Below are positions 35,537-44,937 of a stretch of DNA of 64,000 bases, one piece after another. A program made the position numbers and the translations under genes. Below the pieces are notes generated by a model, which was not told the DNA's origin, searched no databases, and was given only the letters and a program-made list of their open reading frames with translations. The stretch is from Azophilus sp965200465 (GTDB lineage Bacteria > Pseudomonadota > Gammaproteobacteria > Pseudomonadales > Azotimanducaceae), in NCBI GenBank assembly GCA_965200465.1, contig OZ241358.1:1736001-1800000 (forward strand), given 5' to 3'. Position 1 is the first letter of the stretch. Each line of letters starts with the position of its first letter.

Positions 35537-36119
35537 TCAGGCGCGGCCGGCGCGGTCCAGCAGTTCGCGGCCGGTGGCGCAATCGACCACCAAATCCCCC
35601 ACTTCGGCGAGGCGGTCAGGGTCGTCAACCCCGTCAACCAGCTTGGACAGCGCCTCCGCAACATCCGCGCCGAAGCGCCGCTGCGCCATGCGGACGAGCA
35701 ACGCCCGCTCCCCCCTCAACGCGGCCCTTGAAGCGGCCCTGCTCCATGCCTGCAGCTCTGCCCAGCCGGAACTTCTCCTCGGCCCATTCGTCCAACGTCT
35801 CCGCCAGCATCGGTGGCTCCTCCATCATGTCCATCAGCGAGGGCAGCCGAACGCCCAACCTAGGCTCCAGCACGCCCTCAACCCACATTCCGAACGACTC
35901 CGCCAAGCCCAACTCGCCCTCCGCCTTAAGCAACTTGGCGACGGCGGCCATGGCGGCCGGCAAGACCTCGGCGGAGGCGTTCTCCAAAGCGAACTGCGCC
36001 AAGGCGAAGTTTACGCCAGCGGGGACAGCCTGCAAGCCCAGCGCCAAATCGTGCGCGGCAAAGCGCCGCACCTCCAGCAGCACATACTCGAACTTCGGCT
36101 GAACTTCGGCCAGCCTCGT
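35537..36119 (-). pseudogene. Rpn-family (PD-(D/E)XK transposase-like) gene remnant with frameshift
   Basis: Two minus-strand frames join across a run of six C (35710-35715). The upstream one reads FEYVLLEVRRFAAHDLALGL on to RLGRAAGMEQGRFKGRVEG; the downstream one reads ERALLVRMAQRRFGADVAEAL. Together they form the C-terminal half of an Rpn recombination-promoting nuclease with its DUF4351 tail. One base less in the run restores the frame. The N-terminal nuclease half is absent: the adjacent coiled-coil gene occupies that place. It is therefore both truncated and frameshifted, unless the run is a sequencing error. Confidence 0.65.
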
Positions 36120-36188
36120 TGGCAGGCCCTCCGTCGCGCTCCTTAGGTTCACAGGCGCCAGCGGCGTTGACGGGGCTGCATCCAGTTG

Positions 36189-36218
36189 TTGACGCGCCAA
36201 GCGCCGCCACGTTATCCT
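36189..36218 (+). promoter_or_regulatory. Promoter of the second coiled-coil repeat gene
   Basis: TTGACG (36189-36194) and TATCCT (36213-36218), 18 bp apart, match the promoter at 12615-12644 in both boxes, spacing and flanks (GTTGTTGACGCGCCAA). The two loci are 23.5 kb apart. Confidence 0.65.
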
Positions 36219-36251
36219 GCCCGGCAAGGAGCACCCACCAAGGGGCAAGCC

Positions 36252-36713
36252 ATGAGCATCGACACCCTCGCCGCCGCCAAAGCCTTGGCAATGGCGGGCA
36301 TGGCGAACGGCCAAGCGGAGGCTGTTGCCAACGTCGTTCGGGACGCCACCGCCGACCTAGCCACGAAAGCCGATCTGGACGCCTTGGAAGGCCGGCTGAA
36401 CGAAAAGCTTGCCGCACACCAGGGCATGCTGGACGAAAGGCTTGCCGCACACCAGGAAAGGCAGGACGCAAGGCTTGCCGCACACCAAGGCATGCTGGAC
36501 GAAAGGCTTGCCGCACACCAGGGCATGCTGGACGAAAGGCTTACCGCCCTTGAAGCTAGGCTGATGGGAGCCATCCACGCCCAAAAAGCTGAACTCATGG
36601 ATGCGCTGCGGCAGCAAGTCATGACGTTCCTCAAAACCACCCTTGTCGCCGTGGGCGCCACCGCCGGCGTTGTCAGCGCCATTGCCACCATCGTTGTCAA
36701 GCTGTTAGGCTAG
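36252..36713 (+). CDS. Small coiled-coil repeat protein with C-terminal membrane anchor
   Basis: 153 residues. It opens with SIDTLAAAKAL, like the paralogue at 12675 (PIDTHAAVRKL), and keeps QAEAVANVV and LATKADLDAL. Four 11-residue units of the type LAAHQGMLDER fill residues 53-96, and a membrane segment LVAVGATAGVVSAIATIVVKLL ends the protein. A GGGG site precedes ATG 36252. The same head, tail and promoter with a different 11-mer suggest a family in which the coil is replaced by repeat expansion. Function unknown; it resembles DUF1640-type proteins only in outline. Confidence 0.6.
   Translation: MSIDTLAAAKALAMAGMANGQAEAVANVVRDATADLATKADLDALEGRLNEKLAAHQGMLDERLAAHQERQDARLAAHQGMLDERLAAHQGMLDERLTALEARLMGAIHAQKAELMDALRQQVMTFLKTTLVAVGATAGVVSAIATIVVKLLG
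36408..36539 (+). repeat. Four 33-bp tandem repeats inside the second coiled-coil gene
   Basis: Units one, three and four are nearly identical at DNA level (CTTGCCGCACACCAGGGC-type starts), and the second is a variant (AAHQERQDAR). The unit length is the same 33 bp as in the paralogue, but the sequence is unrelated. Confidence 0.88.
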
Positions 36714-36865
36714 CCGCCTAGCAGCCAAGCAATGCATGGCAAGCTGGTCGCCAAGGCAGCCGGCGCAGCCCGCTTTGAGGCCGCAATCGCTTGGCGGGGT
36801 TCAGAAATTTGCAGAACGGCGCATTTGCGTATAGGGTGCGCCCATTGGTGCAAGGGGCAACAAAT

Positions 36866-38110
36866 ATGGCGACGACAGCTCGCATTGTTGGGTTGATTGC
36901 CGCGGTCTTGGCTTTTTCCGCCCAAGCGCAGGAAGCTGACTTGCCGCAGTGGGCGCAGGGAGACTGGGGGCTGAACCTGCGCTATCGTTTTGAAGGCGTT
37001 GACGACAACATCAACCGCAACGCCAAGGCTTCCACCCTGCGGGCGGCGTTTCGCTACGACAGCGCGGAGGTCATGGGTTGGAGCCTCACCGCGGAAGTGG
37101 AGCACGTCTCCGCCGTCGGCGGCGAGAAGTTCAACGACGGCGGCAGCAACGGCAAGACGCAGTACGCCGTGGTGGCGGACCCGGAGGGCACGGAGGTCGA
37201 TCAGGCCTATGTGCAGTTCACCGGGCTGCCGGGCACCCGGATCCGCTACGGCCGCCAAATGATCGTCCACCGGCCCTATCCGGCCAACCGCTTCCTCGGC
37301 AGCGTGGCTTGGCGGCAGAACCGCCAGTCCTTCGACGGCTTCCACTTGGAAAACAACTCCATTGAGGGCCTGACCGTCAACGCCGGCTACATCCACAACG
37401 TCAACCGCATCTTCGGCGAAGACAACAAGCTGCCCAACCGCAGCGACCACGACCTGGACGCCTGGGTGGCCCGGGCGGTCTATTCCGGCTTCGGCGGCGC
37501 CGCCATAGAGGGCTACTTCTATGATCTGGACTTCACCAACGCCGTCAGCCTATCCACGCGCACCCTGGGCCTAAGGGCGGCCGGCCAGTGGGCGCTGAAC
37601 GACTCCGCCAATCTGATCTACGCCGTTGAGGGCGCCAAGCAGAAGGATGTGGGCGACAACCCCAACGACCTCTCCCTTTCCTATTGGCTGCTTGACTTGG
37701 GCGTTGGCCTGCCGAATTGGCAAAACCTAACGGTGAAGCTGAGCCATGAACGGCTGGAGGGGGACGGCACAGTCGGCTTCAGCACCCCCTTGGCCACCCT
37801 GCACGGCTACCAAGGCTGGACGGACAAGTTCCTCGCCACCCCGGCAATGGGCGTGCTGGACACTTACTTGACGGCCAGGACCCAGCTCGGCCCGGTCTCC
37901 TTGCTGGTCGCCTACCACACCTTAAGCTCCGAAAAGGGCTCCTTCGACTACGGCCGGGAATGGGGCTTCATGGCCACCGCCAAGCCTATGGACCGAGTGA
38001 CGGTGGGCTTCAAGTTCGCGGACTACAACGCTGACCGCAACGCCTCCAACGCCGGCGCCACCGCAGTTGACGCCACCAAGTTCTGGGGCTGGATTCAGTT
38101 CGCCCTATAG
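36866..38110 (+). CDS. Alginate-export-type outer-membrane porin
   Basis: 414 residues. A signal peptide (ARIVGLIAAVLAFSAQAQ) leads to a long antiparallel beta-barrel: GDWGLNLRYRFEGVDDN, AAFRYDSAEVMGWSLTAEVEHVSAVGGEKFNDG, then RIRYGRQMIVHRPYPANRFLGSVAWRQNRQSFDGF, which is the alginate_export signature. The C-terminus ends KFWGWIQFAL with a terminal aromatic-hydrophobic strand. AAGGGG precedes ATG 36866. It would let a small anionic or polyol solute through the outer membrane; the substrate cannot be named from sequence. It stands alone between the repeat protein and argD. Confidence 0.85.
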   Translation: MATTARIVGLIAAVLAFSAQAQEADLPQWAQGDWGLNLRYRFEGVDDNINRNAKASTLRAAFRYDSAEVMGWSLTAEVEHVSAVGGEKFNDGGSNGKTQYAVVADPEGTEVDQAYVQFTGLPGTRIRYGRQMIVHRPYPANRFLGSVAWRQNRQSFDGFHLENNSIEGLTVNAGYIHNVNRIFGEDNKLPNRSDHDLDAWVARAVYSGFGGAAIEGYFYDLDFTNAVSLSTRTLGLRAAGQWALNDSANLIYAVEGAKQKDVGDNPNDLSLSYWLLDLGVGLPNWQNLTVKLSHERLEGDGTVGFSTPLATLHGYQGWTDKFLATPAMGVLDTYLTARTQLGPVSLLVAYHTLSSEKGSFDYGREWGFMATAKPMDRVTVGFKFADYNADRNASNAGATAVDATKFWGWIQFAL

Positions 38111-38206
38111 TCCGCAGGCAAGGCGGCGGCGCTGTTCGGCGCCCAAGGCGGCAGCAATTGCGAATGCGGGTTGAGTTTTGGCGCTGACCCAGGGACGCTC
38201 AGGCCC

Positions 38207-39367
38207 ATGAGCCATCTGATGAACACCTACGCCCGCCTGCCGGTCGCCTTCGTCAAGGGCGAAGGCCCCTACCTGAGGGACCAAAACGGCAAACGGTATC
38301 TCGACGCGCTCTGCGGAATCGCCGTGTGCGGCCTCGGCCATGCGCATCCCGCCGTCGCCAAGGCGTTGGGCGACCAAGCCAACGCCCTGCTGCACACCTC
38401 CAACCTCTACGAAATTCCCCTGCAGGCCGAGCTTGCAAAACGGCTGGCGGCGCTTTCCGGCATGGACCGGGCGTTCTTCGCCAACTCCGGCGCGGAGGCC
38501 AACGAGGCCGCCCTCAAGATCGCCCGCCTGCACGGCCATCAACTAGGCGTCAAAAAGCCCGACGTGCTGGTCACCGAGTCCAGCTTTCACGGGCGCACCA
38601 TGGCCACCCTGACCGCCACCGGCCAGCGCAAGGCGCAGGCCGGGTTCGAACCGCTGCTGGCCGGCTTCGCCCGCGCCCCGTTCAACGACGTGGCGGCCAT
38701 AGAGCGAATCGCCGCCAACAACCCCAACGTGGCGGCCGTGTTCGTGGAGCCCATTCAAGGCGAGGGCGGCGTCAACATCCCCGATCCGGGCTACCTGGAG
38801 GCGCTGCGGCGCATTTGCGACGCCAACCGATGGCTGCTGATGCTGGACGAGGTGCAGACCGGCAACGGCCGCACCGGCGCCTTCTTCGCCTATCAGCACA
38901 GCGGCATCCTGCCGGACCTGGTGACCACCGCCAAGGGCTTGGGCAACGGCGTGCCCATCGGCGTCTGCCTAGCCCGGGGCGCCGCCGCCGAACTGTTCCA
39001 GCCGGGGCACCACGGCTCCACCTTCGGCGGCAGTCCCTTGGCCTGCGCCGCCGCCCACGCCGTGCTCGACACGCTGGAGCGCGACAACCTCATTCGCAGG
39101 GCCGCTGAACTAGGGGAGCGCATCGTCTCGGGGCTGCGCCGGGCGCTGGTGGGCAACAACTCGGTCAAGGAAGTTCGCGGCAAGGGGCTGATGATCGCCA
39201 TCGAGCTGAACGAACCCCGCCCGGGGCTGGTGCAGGCCGGGCTTGAGGCCGGCGTCCTCATCAACCAAATCGGCGAACAGGTGGTGCGCCTGCTGCCGCC
39301 GCTGATCCTGACCGACGCCCAAGCCGACGACCTGGTCGCCCGGGTCGCCGCCCTAGTCCAAAACTGA
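38207..39367 (+). CDS. argD: Acetylornithine aminotransferase
   Basis: 386 residues. Class III PLP aminotransferase with RYLDALCGIAVCGLGHAHPAV, FFANSGAEANEAALKIAR, FHGRTMATLTATGQ and the PLP lysine in VTTAKGLGNGVPIGVCLA. It transfers the amino group in arginine biosynthesis (N-acetylglutamate semialdehyde to N-acetylornithine). ATG 38207 is taken as the start; ATG 38219 also fits. It is followed after 18 bp by argF, the usual arginine biosynthetic neighbour. Confidence 0.92.
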   Translation: MSHLMNTYARLPVAFVKGEGPYLRDQNGKRYLDALCGIAVCGLGHAHPAVAKALGDQANALLHTSNLYEIPLQAELAKRLAALSGMDRAFFANSGAEANEAALKIARLHGHQLGVKKPDVLVTESSFHGRTMATLTATGQRKAQAGFEPLLAGFARAPFNDVAAIERIAANNPNVAAVFVEPIQGEGGVNIPDPGYLEALRRICDANRWLLMLDEVQTGNGRTGAFFAYQHSGILPDLVTTAKGLGNGVPIGVCLARGAAAELFQPGHHGSTFGGSPLACAAAHAVLDTLERDNLIRRAAELGERIVSGLRRALVGNNSVKEVRGKGLMIAIELNEPRPGLVQAGLEAGVLINQIGEQVVRLLPPLILTDAQADDLVARVAALVQN

Positions 39368-39385
39368 CCCAAAGGCCCCGGCATC

Positions 39386-40300
39386 ATGGCGAAGCGGGAT
39401 TTCATCACGCTGCTTGACTGTTCCCCAAGGGAACTCCGGGCGCTGACCGAGCGCGCCGCGGAACTCAAGCGCCGGCAGCGGGCGGGAACGGCGCCGCAAT
39501 CCTTGACCGGGCACACCGGGGCGCTGATCATGCAACTCAAGAGCACCCGCACCCGCGTGGCCTTTGAAGCGGGGATGCAGCAGCTTGGCGGGGACTTCAT
39601 TTTCCTAAGCCCCGGGGACATCCAACTCGGCCGCGGCGAACCCATTGCCGACACGGCCCGGGTGCTGTCGGAAATGGTGGACATCCTGATGATCCGCAGC
39701 CCCCGCCACCAAGAAGTGCGGAGCTTCGCCAAGGCCGCCGCCATTCCCGTCATCAACGCCATGACGGACCTGCACCATCCCTGCCAACTGCTGGCGGACA
39801 TGCAGACCTTCGAGGAGCTGCGCGGCCCGGTGGCTGGGTGCCGCGTCGCCTTCCTAGGCGATGGCTACAACATGTGCAACTCCTACATCGACGCCGCCCG
39901 GCAGTGGGGCTTTGAACTGCGCATCGCCAGCCCCTCCGGCTACGAGCCGGCCGCCAAGATGCTGGCGCAGACCGGCAACGCCGCCTTGGTGGAGTCCCCG
40001 CGCGAGGCGGTGGAGGGGGCGGAGCTCATCGTCACCGACGTCTGGTCCAGCATGGGCCACGAAGAGGAGGCGGCGAAGAGACGGCAGCGCTTCGCCCCCT
40101 ACCAAGTCACGGAGGCCCTGCTGGACCAGGGAGCGGCCAATGCCCTGTTCCTGCACTGCCTGCCGGCGCACCGCGGCGAGGAGGTGAACCACAGCGTCCT
40201 GGACGATCCGCGCAGCGGCGCCTGGGTGGCCGCCGGCAACCGCCTGCACAGCCAAAAGGCCCTGCTGGAGTTCCTGTTGGGCGCTTTTCAGGCCGAATAG
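39386..40300 (+). CDS. argF: Ornithine carbamoyltransferase
   Basis: 304 residues. The carbamoyl-phosphate site is MQLKSTRTRVAFE. The HPxQ loop is DLHHPCQLLADMQTFEE. The ornithine site is HCLPAHRGEEV, and DVWSSMGHE lies before it. It makes citrulline from ornithine and carbamoyl phosphate in the cytoplasm. It forms an operon with argD and ends 5 bp before the convergent glpK stop. Confidence 0.95.
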   Translation: MAKRDFITLLDCSPRELRALTERAAELKRRQRAGTAPQSLTGHTGALIMQLKSTRTRVAFEAGMQQLGGDFIFLSPGDIQLGRGEPIADTARVLSEMVDILMIRSPRHQEVRSFAKAAAIPVINAMTDLHHPCQLLADMQTFEELRGPVAGCRVAFLGDGYNMCNSYIDAARQWGFELRIASPSGYEPAAKMLAQTGNAALVESPREAVEGAELIVTDVWSSMGHEEEAAKRRQRFAPYQVTEALLDQGAANALFLHCLPAHRGEEVNHSVLDDPRSGAWVAAGNRLHSQKALLEFLLGAFQAE

Positions 40301-40305
40301 CCATG

Positions 40306-41790
40306 CTAGCCGGCGCCGGCCAACGCTTGGCGCAGGGCGCGGCGCCAACCGTCCCGCAGGGCATTGCGCGTGGCGGAGGGCATGGTTGGCGTGAAGGTTT
40401 GGCCGCCGCTTCCCGCGGAGCGCAGGGCGGCGGCGTCCATGCCGAGGCCGAGGCAGGCCAAGGTGGCGGCGCCTAGGGCGGTGGTCTCAATAACGGCGGG
40501 CCGATGCACGGGACGGTCCAGGACGTCGGCTAGGAATTGGCAGAGCCAGTTGTTGGCCGCCATGCCGCCATCGACGGCGAGTTGCGCCGCCGCGGCGCCG
40601 TCGGCGGCCATGGCCTCAAGCAGATCGGCGGTTTGGAAGGCGACGCTTTGCAGGGCGGCGGTGACGAGCTGCTCGCGCCCGCTGTCCAAGGTGAGGCCGG
40701 TAATGGCGCCCCGCGCATCGGGGCTCCAGTGCGGTGCGCCCAACCCGGTGAAGGCGGGCACCAGATGAACGCCTCCGGCGTCCCCGCCGACCGCCAGCGC
40801 CATCGCCTCGGTTTGCGCGGCGCTCTCGACCAGCCCCAGCCGGTCGCGCAGCCATTTGACGGCGGCGCCAGCGACGAAGATGCTGCCCTCCAAGGCGTAG
40901 GTGCTTTGGCCGTTCAGGCGATAGGCAACGGTGGTCAACAGGCCGTTGCCGCTGGCCACTTGCCCAGCTCCGGTGTTGGCCATGACGAAGCAGCCGGTGC
41001 CGTAGGTGCTTTTGCAGGCGCCTTCCCTGAAGCAGCCCTGGCCGACCAAGGCGGCCTGCTGGTCCCCCGCCGCGCCCAGAATGGGGATTTCCGCGCCGAG
41101 CCACTCGGCGTCCGCCACGCCGAAGGGATGGGCGCTGTCGCACACTTCCGGCAGCATGGCCGGCGGAATGTCGTGGTAGGCCAGCAATTCGGCGTCCCAC
41201 TGCTGCCGGCCGATGTCGAAAAGCTGGGTTCTGGAGGCGTTGGTGGCGTCCGTCAAGTGGGCGCGGCCCTTGGTCAGCCGCCAGAGCAGGAAGCTGTCCA
41301 CCGTGCCGAAGCAGAGTTCCCCGGCGGCGGCGCGGCGGCGCAGACCCGGAATCTCATCGAGCAGCCAAGCCAGCTTGGTGCCGGAGAAGTAAGGGTCGAG
41401 CACTAGGCCGGTGCTGGCCTTGACTCCATCCGCCAAGCCGTCGGCGGCCATGCGCTCACAGCGATCGACGGTGCGGCGGTCCTGCCAGACGATGGCGTTG
41501 TGGAGGCACTCGCCGGTGGACCGCTCCCAAACCAAGGTGGTCTCCCGCTGGTTGGCGACGCCGATGGCGGCGATGCTCTTGGGCGCAACCCCGGCGGCGA
41601 CGACCGCGGCGCGGGCCGCCTCCAAGGTGGTGCGCCACAGCGCTTCCGGGGCTTGCTCCACCCAACCGTCCCGAGGAAAAAGCAAGTCGAAGGGGCGCTG
41701 CCCCACCCCTAGAACGCGGCCGGCGGCCATGTCGAGGACCAGGCCGCGGGAGCTGGAGGTGCCTTGGTCGATGGCCAAAATCAACGTCAC
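40306..41790 (-). CDS. glpK: Glycerol kinase
   Basis: 494 residues. The FGGY kinase fold starts with LILAIDQGTSSSRGLVLD. Substrate and catalytic regions are ANQRETTLVWERSTGECLHNAIVWQDRRT, DPYFSGTKLAWLLD, STYGTGCFVMANTG and VDGGMAANNWLCQFLADVLDRPV. It phosphorylates glycerol to glycerol 3-phosphate with ATP. The start is GTG 41790 with GAGG seven bases upstream; the frame is open far beyond but without homology. No glpF or glpD is next to it. Confidence 0.94.
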   Translation of the reverse strand: MTLILAIDQGTSSSRGLVLDMAAGRVLGVGQRPFDLLFPRDGWVEQAPEALWRTTLEAARAAVVAAGVAPKSIAAIGVANQRETTLVWERSTGECLHNAIVWQDRRTVDRCERMAADGLADGVKASTGLVLDPYFSGTKLAWLLDEIPGLRRRAAAGELCFGTVDSFLLWRLTKGRAHLTDATNASRTQLFDIGRQQWDAELLAYHDIPPAMLPEVCDSAHPFGVADAEWLGAEIPILGAAGDQQAALVGQGCFREGACKSTYGTGCFVMANTGAGQVASGNGLLTTVAYRLNGQSTYALEGSIFVAGAAVKWLRDRLGLVESAAQTEAMALAVGGDAGGVHLVPAFTGLGAPHWSPDARGAITGLTLDSGREQLVTAALQSVAFQTADLLEAMAADGAAAAQLAVDGGMAANNWLCQFLADVLDRPVHRPAVIETTALGAATLACLGLGMDAAALRSAGSGGQTFTPTMPSATRNALRDGWRRALRQALAGAG

Positions 41791-41935
41791 GGAACGCCTC
41801 GGCAGGTCCTTCCCTACAAGTTTCCCACAATACCGCACCGGAGCCGCGGGCTCACAGCCACGCCCTTGGCTGTCTGCTGAAAAACTCCGGCGCATGGCCC
41901 AGTTTTTCCGGTCCGGTTTTTTTCCAACTTTTTGC

Positions 41936-42001
41936 TTGACTTGCCTCCAAACATCTAGGTATTGTGTTGCCACCCTGACAAAACCCCAACATATTGTGGC
42001 G
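41936..42001 (+). promoter_or_regulatory. nrdAB promoter with two NrdR-like boxes
   Basis: TTGACT (41936-41941) and TATTGT (41960-41965) form a promoter with an 18-bp spacer. Two NrdR-like boxes, ACATCTAGGTATTGTG (41951) and CCCCAACATATTGTGG (41984), have their GTG halves 32 bp apart, about three helical turns, which is the normal NrdR arrangement. Box 1 overlaps the -10. Binding should repress ribonucleotide reductase when nucleotide levels are high. The rest of 41791-42075 shows no gene. Confidence 0.6.
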
Positions 42002-42075
42002 TCTTCCCTCCAGGGTTGAGACGGACTAAGGACGCCAGCGGGTAAATTGCGGGCTGCTGGGAGGAGCCAAATTTC

Positions 42076-44937
42076 ATGGAAAGCCGAATCGAAGATTCCA
42101 CCTACGCCCCAAGCCAACCGGCGCCGGCCGAGCCGCCGCCGCCTTCGGCCCCGGGGCAACTGCGGGTCATCAAGCGCGACGGGGTGGTGGTGGCCTACGA
42201 CGACAGCAAGATCGCCATCGCCATGACCAAGGCGTACCTGGCGGTGGAGGGCAGCAGCGGCGCCGCTTCGCCGCGCATCCGCGAACAGGTGGCCGCCCTC
42301 ACCAAGCAGGTCAGCAGCCGGTTTCAGCGCAGCCTGCCCACCGGCGGCACCATGCACATCGAGGACATCCAAGACCAAGTGGAACTGTCGCTCATGCGCG
42401 CCGGGGAGCACCAGGTTGCCCGCTCCTACGTCATCTACCGGGAGGCGCGCGCCCAGGAGCGGGGCGACCAAGGCGGCAAGCCGGAACTGCGGGAGGACAT
42501 CACCGTGGTTCTGGCGGACGGGCGCCGCGCCCCCTTGGACATCGGCCGCATCCGCACGCTGGCGGCGGAGGCCTGCGCCGGCCTGGAGGACGTCGATCCC
42601 AACCGCATCATCGATGAGAGCCTGCCCAAGATGTACGACGGCATCAGCGCCGCCGACGTCGCCACCCAACTGCTCATGACCGCCCGCACCCTGGTGGAGG
42701 AGGAGCCCAACTACTCCTACGCCGCCGCCCAACTGCTGCTGGACCAACTGCGCAGCGAAGCCTTGGGCTTGCTTGGGGTGCAGGCGGAAGGCGCCAAGGA
42801 GGGGGACTTCTCCGCCACCCAGTCGCAGATGGCGGCCGCCTATCCGAGGGCGTTCAAGCGCTTTGTGGAGCGGGGCGTGGAATTGGAGCTGCTGTCGCCT
42901 GAGCTGACGCACTTTGACTTGGACGCCCTAGGCGCAGCCATCCAGCCCAGCCGCGACCGGCAGTTCACCTATCTGGGCCTGCAAACCCTCTACGACCGCT
43001 ATTTCCTGCACAGCAGCAAGGTGCGCTTCGAACTGCCCCAAGCCTTCTTCATGCGGGTGGCCATGGGCCTCGCCATTCAGGAGGACAACCCCAACAAGCG
43101 GGCGGCGGAGTTCTACGACCTGCTCTCCAGCTTCGACTACATGAGTTCAACCCCCACCCTGTTCAACTCCGGCACCCTGCGCTCGCAGCTGTCCTCCTGC
43201 TTCCTGACCACAGTGCCGGACAATCTGGAAAGCATCTACGGCGCCATCCGGGACAACGCCCTGCTCTCCAAGTGGGCCGGCGGCCTCGGCAATGACTGGA
43301 CGCCGGTGCGCGCCCTCGGCTCCTACATCAAGGGCACCAACGGCATCTCCCAAGGGGTGGTGCCCTTCCTGAAGGTGGTCAACGACACCGCCGTGGCGGT
43401 CAACCAAGGCGGCAAGCGCAAGGGGGCGGTCTGCTCCTACCTGGAAACCTGGCATCTAGACATCGAGGAGTTTCTGGAGTTGCGCAAGAACACCGGCGAC
43501 GACCGGCGACGCACCCATGACATGAACACCGCCAACTGGATTCCGGACCTGTTCATGAAGCGCGTCAGCGAAGACGGGGACTGGACGCTGTTCTCCCCTG
43601 CCGACGCGCCGGACCTGCACGACCTGTACGGCAAGGCTTTCGAGGCCCGCTACGAAGCCTACGAAGAGCAAGCCCGCACCGGGGAACTGCAGCTCTTCAA
43701 GACCGTCAAGGCCCAGGAGCTTTGGCGCAAGATGCTCTCCATGCTGTTTGAGACCGGCCACCCTTGGGTGACCTTCAAGGACAGCTGCAACCTGCGCTCG
43801 CCGCAGCAGCATGCGGGCGTGGTGCATTCCTCCAACCTCTGCACGGAGATCACCCTGAACACCGGGCCGGAGGAGATCGCCGTGTGCAACCTCGGCAGCG
43901 TCAACTTGGCCCGGCACCTCAAGAACGGCAAGCTGGACGCCAAGAAGCTGCGCCGCACGGTGCGCACCGCCGTGCGCATGTTGGACAACGTGATCGACAT
44001 CAACTACTACTCGGTGCCCCAGGCGCGTAACTCCAACATGCGCCACCGGCCGGTGGGCTTGGGCGTCATGGGCTTTCAGGACGCCCTGTACCAGCTGCGT
44101 CTGCCCTACGGCTCCGAAGCCGCGGTGGAGTTTGCAGACCGCTCCATGGAGGCGGTGAGCTACTTCGCCATTGCAGCCTCATCCAAGCTCGCCAAGCAGC
44201 GGGGGCGCTACGCCAGCTTCTCCGGCTCCCTTTGGAGCCGCGGCATCCTGCCCATCAACTCCTTGAAATTGCTGCAAAAAGAGCGTGGCGAGGGCCATCT
44301 GGACGTCAATTTCGACAGCACCATGGACTGGGACGCCCTGCGCTCCAAGGTGCAGATCGACGGGATGCGCAACTCCAACGTGCTGGCCATTGCGCCCACC
44401 GCCACCATCGCCAACATCACCGGGGTTACCCAGTCCATCGAGCCCACCTACCAGAACCTGCATGTGAAGTCGAACCTCTCCGGCGAGTTCACCGTGGTCA
44501 ACCCCTACATGGTGCGGGACTTGAAGGCTCTTGGCGTTTGGGACAAGGTGATGGTTGCGGACCTCAAGTACTACGACGGTTCGCTCAAGTCCATAGACCG
44601 GGTGCCGCCGGAGTTGAAGCAGCTCTACGCCACCGCCTTCGAGGTGGCGCCGCGCTGGCTGGTGGACGCCGCCAGCCGCCGCCAGAAGTGGATCGACCAA
44701 GCCCAGTCCTTGAACCTCTACGTCGCCGAGCCGTCCGGCAAGAAACTGGACATCATGTATCGCATGGCGTGGCTGCGCGGGCTTAAGACCACCTACTACC
44801 TGCGCACCCTGAGCGCCACCAACACGGAGAAATCGACCTTGGAGCGCAGCACCCTGAACTCGGTGGCGCCCACCGAGGCGCCGGCCGCCGGCACCGCCTG
44901 CGCCATTGACGACCCGGAGTGCGAAGCCTGCCAATGA
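42076..44937 (+). CDS. nrdA: Ribonucleoside-diphosphate reductase, alpha subunit (class Ia)
   Basis: 953 residues, longer than the enterobacterial protein because two ATP-cone allosteric domains precede the catalytic barrel (LRVIKRDGVVVAYDDSKI near 30 and ITVVLADGRRAPLDIGRI near 145). Catalytic and redox residues: SCFLTTVPD, the NLCTEITLNTGPEE segment with the radical cysteine and glutamate, and AVCNLGSVNLARH. The C-terminal shuttle cysteines are in DPECEACQ. It reduces NDPs to dNDPs with NrdB. GGAGG precedes ATG 42076. Together with nrdB and the NrdR boxes it forms the dNTP supply operon. Confidence 0.96.
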   Translation: MESRIEDSTYAPSQPAPAEPPPPSAPGQLRVIKRDGVVVAYDDSKIAIAMTKAYLAVEGSSGAASPRIREQVAALTKQVSSRFQRSLPTGGTMHIEDIQDQVELSLMRAGEHQVARSYVIYREARAQERGDQGGKPELREDITVVLADGRRAPLDIGRIRTLAAEACAGLEDVDPNRIIDESLPKMYDGISAADVATQLLMTARTLVEEEPNYSYAAAQLLLDQLRSEALGLLGVQAEGAKEGDFSATQSQMAAAYPRAFKRFVERGVELELLSPELTHFDLDALGAAIQPSRDRQFTYLGLQTLYDRYFLHSSKVRFELPQAFFMRVAMGLAIQEDNPNKRAAEFYDLLSSFDYMSSTPTLFNSGTLRSQLSSCFLTTVPDNLESIYGAIRDNALLSKWAGGLGNDWTPVRALGSYIKGTNGISQGVVPFLKVVNDTAVAVNQGGKRKGAVCSYLETWHLDIEEFLELRKNTGDDRRRTHDMNTANWIPDLFMKRVSEDGDWTLFSPADAPDLHDLYGKAFEARYEAYEEQARTGELQLFKTVKAQELWRKMLSMLFETGHPWVTFKDSCNLRSPQQHAGVVHSSNLCTEITLNTGPEEIAVCNLGSVNLARHLKNGKLDAKKLRRTVRTAVRMLDNVIDINYYSVPQARNSNMRHRPVGLGVMGFQDALYQLRLPYGSEAAVEFADRSMEAVSYFAIAASSKLAKQRGRYASFSGSLWSRGILPINSLKLLQKERGEGHLDVNFDSTMDWDALRSKVQIDGMRNSNVLAIAPTATIANITGVTQSIEPTYQNLHVKSNLSGEFTVVNPYMVRDLKALGVWDKVMVADLKYYDGSLKSIDRVPPELKQLYATAFEVAPRWLVDAASRRQKWIDQAQSLNLYVAEPSGKKLDIMYRMAWLRGLKTTYYLRTLSATNTEKSTLERSTLNSVAPTEAPAAGTACAIDDPECEACQ

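Noticed and set aside
41791..42912. N-terminal extension of glycerol kinase to 868 residues
   Set aside because: The extra part is antisense to nrdA and the nrd promoter; the kinase homology starts at GTG 41790.
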